Shown here: positions 61,598-64,000 of the stretch, piece after piece
Layout: each line of letters opens with the position of its first letter
How positions within the stretch are numbered: the first letter of the stretch is position 1
Source: Pedobacter frigiditerrae
Lineage (GTDB): Bacteria; Bacteroidota; Bacteroidia; Sphingobacteriales; Sphingobacteriaceae
Length of the DNA: 64,000 nt
Reading direction: 5' to 3'
Assembly (NCBI RefSeq): GCF_004331645.1
Contig: NZ_SJSK01000001.1
Coordinates: forward strand, 62,001 to 126,000
Translations under genes and position numbers: made by a program
Notes under the pieces: generated by a model
The model's input: only the letters and a program-made list of their open reading frames with translations
What the model was told of the DNA's origin: nothing
The model's database searches: none

Positions 61598-62464
61598 ATG
61601 AAGAAAACCGTTGTTACAATTGGCGAAATTTTATGGGATGTTTTTCCAGAAGGTAAAAAGCCTGGTGGTTCATCTATGAATGTTGCTTTACATTTACATA
61701 AACAAGGTTTAATAACTCAATTCATTAGTGCCATAGCCGATGATAAAAATGGAAAAGACCTAATCGAATTTCTTGCTGAAAACAATTTTTCTACTTACTT
61801 AATTCAAGTTAATGAACTTCCAACTAGCACCGTTGAAGTAACATTAGACGAACAGCAGCAAGCAACCTATGAAATTGTAGAACCTGTAGCTTGGGATGCC
61901 ATCGAACTTTCCGACAGCTTAATTTCAACTGTTCAAGCTGCTAATGCATTTGTGTATTGCAGTCTAACTTGTCGCAATGAGAAAAGCAAAAACACTATTC
62001 TATCATTGCTTAAATATGCAAAGCTGAAGGTTTTCGACATTAATCTTCGTGAACCTTTTTATACAATAGAAACGCTGAAATTATTATTGAATGAGGCTGA
62101 TATTTTAAAAGTAAATGAACACGAATTGGTTTACTTAAAATCTGCTTTAAATTTATCAGGAAATACTGATGAACAACTGTTGAAACAATTGAGCAATCTA
62201 TTTCAAATTAAAATTATCTGTTTAACTGTTGGCGAAAAGGGTGCTTATGTTTTACAGCAAGATAAACTTTATCATCACAAAGGTTACCAAGTTAAAGTTG
62301 CTGACACAGTTGGAGCAGGCGATTCATTTCTTGCCACTTTTATCTCAAGTTACTTAAATGGCTACCCGATGGACACCATATTGGATAGAGCTTGTAAAGT
62401 TGGTGCCTTTGTAGCTTCACAGGTCGGTGCTAATCCTGTTTACGGAGACGAAGTTTTTAATTAA
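61598..62464 (+). CDS. PfkB-family carbohydrate kinase (fructokinase-like)
   Basis: A 288-residue ribokinase-fold sugar kinase. VTIGEILWDVFPEGKKPGGSSMNVALHL is the N-terminal PfkB signature and VADTVGAGDSFLATF the C-terminal one, with catalytic base D242. FDINLRE and LKVNEHEL are standard. It phosphorylates a sugar, probably fructose or a related hexose. The ATG at 61598 is chosen; a longer frame from 61559 is less likely. Near-consensus -7 boxes (TAAATTTA, TACATTTA) lie just upstream. Confidence 0.9.
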   Translation: MKKTVVTIGEILWDVFPEGKKPGGSSMNVALHLHKQGLITQFISAIADDKNGKDLIEFLAENNFSTYLIQVNELPTSTVEVTLDEQQQATYEIVEPVAWDAIELSDSLISTVQAANAFVYCSLTCRNEKSKNTILSLLKYAKLKVFDINLREPFYTIETLKLLLNEADILKVNEHELVYLKSALNLSGNTDEQLLKQLSNLFQIKIICLTVGEKGAYVLQQDKLYHHKGYQVKVADTVGAGDSFLATFISSYLNGYPMDTILDRACKVGAFVASQVGANPVYGDEVFN

Positions 62465-62778
62465 CTATTCTATGGTATTCCGTTAGTGCCAAAGGCATCC
62501 CTTTGGGAGGATTGTTAGGGTTTAGTGCTAGTTTTCCCGGCACCGCAGCGAAACGAAGCTCTGAAAAGCCCGACCCTTGCGTAGCTTTGGAAGCCTGCCT
62601 ATCCGGCAGGCAGGCGCCCTACTCTGTTTTCAGTTGGCAGTCCCCAAGTAACAATTGGCGACCCCTATGCTTCTTTTCAGCTTTAGTCTTTCAGCCTTTA
62701 GCTTCCTCTAAATATGACATCAGGCTTAAAATACTCTAGTGCCAAACTTTTAACTTCGGAATATCGTTTATCATAAAC
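62465..62778. other. 314-bp repeat-rich spacer
   Basis: No credible gene. It contains the 17-base word (62486-62502), a GC-rich palindrome around GCCTGCC...GGCAGGC (62592-62611), a GC-rich block (62535-62625) unlike the surrounding AT-rich DNA, and CAGCTTTAGTCTTTCAGCCT-type words (62680-62700). A 78-residue frame across it is an artefact of these repeats. Confidence 0.55.
62486..62502. repeat. 17-base dispersed repeat word (inverse of the gldB copy)
   Basis: GTGCCAAAGGCATCCCT, exact reverse complement of 18379-18395; it continues TTGGGA, completing the CCAAAGG..CCTTTGG palindrome. Confidence 0.7.
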
Positions 62779-63876
62779 ATGAGAGGATTCCAATTTTCTA
62801 AATTCTTGCCTAATAAATTGCCTAAAGGTGGTTTTGATGAATTGCTGAAGCTTTTCACAGAACTGCTAAATTATACCGCAGGTGATGCCGGAGAAACTTT
62901 GGCCTGGATGAACGAGCTTGATAAGCAATATAAATTTACCAATAACGAATACGGGATGGGTAATTTTATTGATGACTTGAAAGACAAGGGATATCTGAAA
63001 GAGGAAAATGGCGAAGTAAAAATCACAGCAAAAACAGAGCAAACCATTCGTAAATCTGCATTGGAGGAAATTTTTGGCAAACTTAAAAAAGCTGGAAAGG
63101 GAAATCACAACAGTAACATCTCGGGAATTGGGGAAGAGAAAAATGCAGACAGAAGAGAGTATTCATTTGGTGATAGTTTAGACCAAATTGATATGACGGC
63201 GTCTATCCAAAATGCTCAAATTAATCATGGCATTGGCGATTTCACCTTAACTGATAGGGATTTAGAGGTTGAAGAAAAGGATTATAAAACACTCACTTCA
63301 ACAGTATTGATGATTGATATTTCGCACTCCATGATTTTATATGGCGAGGATAGAATTACCCCAGCTAAAAAAACAGCAATGGCTTTAGCTGAGCTGATTA
63401 AAACAAAATACCCAAAAGACACTTTAGATATCGTGGTTTTTGGAAATGATGCTTGGCCTATTACCATTAAAGATTTACCATATTTACAGGTAGGCCCATA
63501 TCATACTAATACTTTAGCAGGTTTAGAATTGGCAACTGATTTACTGCGAAGAAGAAAAACCCATAACAAGCAAATTTTTATGATTACCGATGGCAAGCCA
63601 ACTTGCTTAAAAGAGAATGGTCGTTATTATAAAAATAGTATGGGCTTAGATAGAAAGGTAATTGGCAAAACCTTAAATATGGCTGCGCAATGTAAACGCT
63701 TAAATATTCCGATTACCACTTTTATGATTGCCCAAGACCCTTATTTACAACAATTTGTAAGGCAATTTACGCAAATTAATGGTGGCAGGGCATTTTACAG
63801 CTCATTAACTGGCTTGGGGGAATACATCTTTGAAGATTACATTAAGAATAGAAGAAAAACATTTAGGGGAAGCTGA
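62779..63876 (+). CDS. VWA-domain protein (CoxE/MoxR-associated type)
   Basis: A 365-residue cytoplasmic protein. The N-terminal ~110 residues are helical and charged. The C-terminal half is a von Willebrand A domain with the MIDAS metal site DISHS (180-184), TNTLAGLELATDLL and MITDGKPT. The family usually works with a MoxR-type AAA+ ATPase that should be encoded nearby, probably beyond the window. No signal peptide. Function unknown; partner proteins act in metal insertion or complex assembly. Confidence 0.88.
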   Translation: MRGFQFSKFLPNKLPKGGFDELLKLFTELLNYTAGDAGETLAWMNELDKQYKFTNNEYGMGNFIDDLKDKGYLKEENGEVKITAKTEQTIRKSALEEIFGKLKKAGKGNHNSNISGIGEEKNADRREYSFGDSLDQIDMTASIQNAQINHGIGDFTLTDRDLEVEEKDYKTLTSTVLMIDISHSMILYGEDRITPAKKTAMALAELIKTKYPKDTLDIVVFGNDAWPITIKDLPYLQVGPYHTNTLAGLELATDLLRRRKTHNKQIFMITDGKPTCLKENGRYYKNSMGLDRKVIGKTLNMAAQCKRLNIPITTFMIAQDPYLQQFVRQFTQINGGRAFYSSLTGLGEYIFEDYIKNRRKTFRGS

Positions 63877-64000
63877 AAGTCGAAAGCTAAAAGACCAAAG
63901 CGAAGAACCAACTAGAAAGTATTAAACTCAAATCTACCTTCGGACTTCCGTACCTCGGACTTTCGGACTAAAATATTATAGCATCTATGCAAGCAACTAC
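63877..64000. repeat. Word repeats at the right edge
   Basis: GAAAGTCGAAAGCTAAAAG-type words, then CGGACTTCCGTACCTCGGAC and TTTCGGAC words. No gene starts before the window edge. Confidence 0.45.

Noticed and set aside
62503..62739. A 78-residue plus-strand frame before the VWA gene
   Set aside because: It translates a GC-rich palindrome and repeat words; composition is unlike real genes here.

Overview
The window reads as one chromosomal segment of a Bacteroidota bacterium of the Sphingobacteriaceae (Pedobacter-like) type. Evidence: low GC; TAnnTTTG-type -7 promoter boxes upstream of many genes in place of Shine-Dalgarno sites; the type IX secretion/gliding genes gldB and gldKLMN and a SprE/PorW-like lipoprotein; family-specific genes (DUF4271, DUF5690, DUF1080, a long atpB with a signal peptide); and many REP-like dispersed repeats in the spacers. 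Almost everything is housekeeping. No tRNA, rRNA, CRISPR array, prophage or classical transposase was seen.

Layout. 0-8 kb: C-terminal part of an MMPL/RND exporter, an acetyltransferase, two small membrane proteins, then ileS - DksA-like - lspA, a secreted DUF1080 protein and a second acetyltransferase. 8-16 kb: SIMPL-domain protein, small secreted/membrane protein, serS (minus), rsmI, a PH/SHOCT protein, a small GIY-YIG nuclease bracketed by inverted repeats, then lnt - secreted protein - a second lspA, and a small acidic helical protein. 16-20 kb: nadE, a PorT-like barrel, gldB, a patatin phospholipase. 20-29 kb: zinc-protease lipoprotein, a barrel protein, comB and gcvT (minus), a retropepsin-like protein lacking its aspartates, a GT4 glycosyltransferase with rnhB, and a repeat-containing secreted protein with a TfoX-N protein. 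29-35 kb: flippase-like protein - GT2 - ABC permease (minus), ruvC, two lipoproteins, a small membrane protein and an acid phosphatase. 35-42 kb: the F-type ATP synthase operon atpZ-like - atpI-like - atpB-E-F-H-A-G (minus); atpD and atpC are not here. 42-56 kb: SprE/PorW-like lipoprotein - PBP1A, uvrC, then gldK-L-M-N (minus), a HemD-like protein and DUF4271. 55-64 kb: hemW - SDR, fasciclin, JmjC/cupin-8, DUF5690, an NTF2-like protein, a PfkB kinase and a VWA protein.

How the genes work together. Lipoprotein maturation (two LspA, Lnt), T9SS/gliding (gldB, gldKLMN, SprE-like), cell-wall synthesis (PBP1A) and the ATP synthase are the main functional groups. The least explained part is the repeat fraction. 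Several unrelated families of short palindromes and AT-rich word repeats fill spacers, sit inside the ATP synthase operon, touch start and stop codons, and in two places (ileS, gldB) appear to have become coding sequence. One REP pair brackets the GIY-YIG gene and is the best candidate here for an undescribed mobile system. A second pattern is that several genes have a -7 box placed so close to the start codon that the mRNA would be leaderless.
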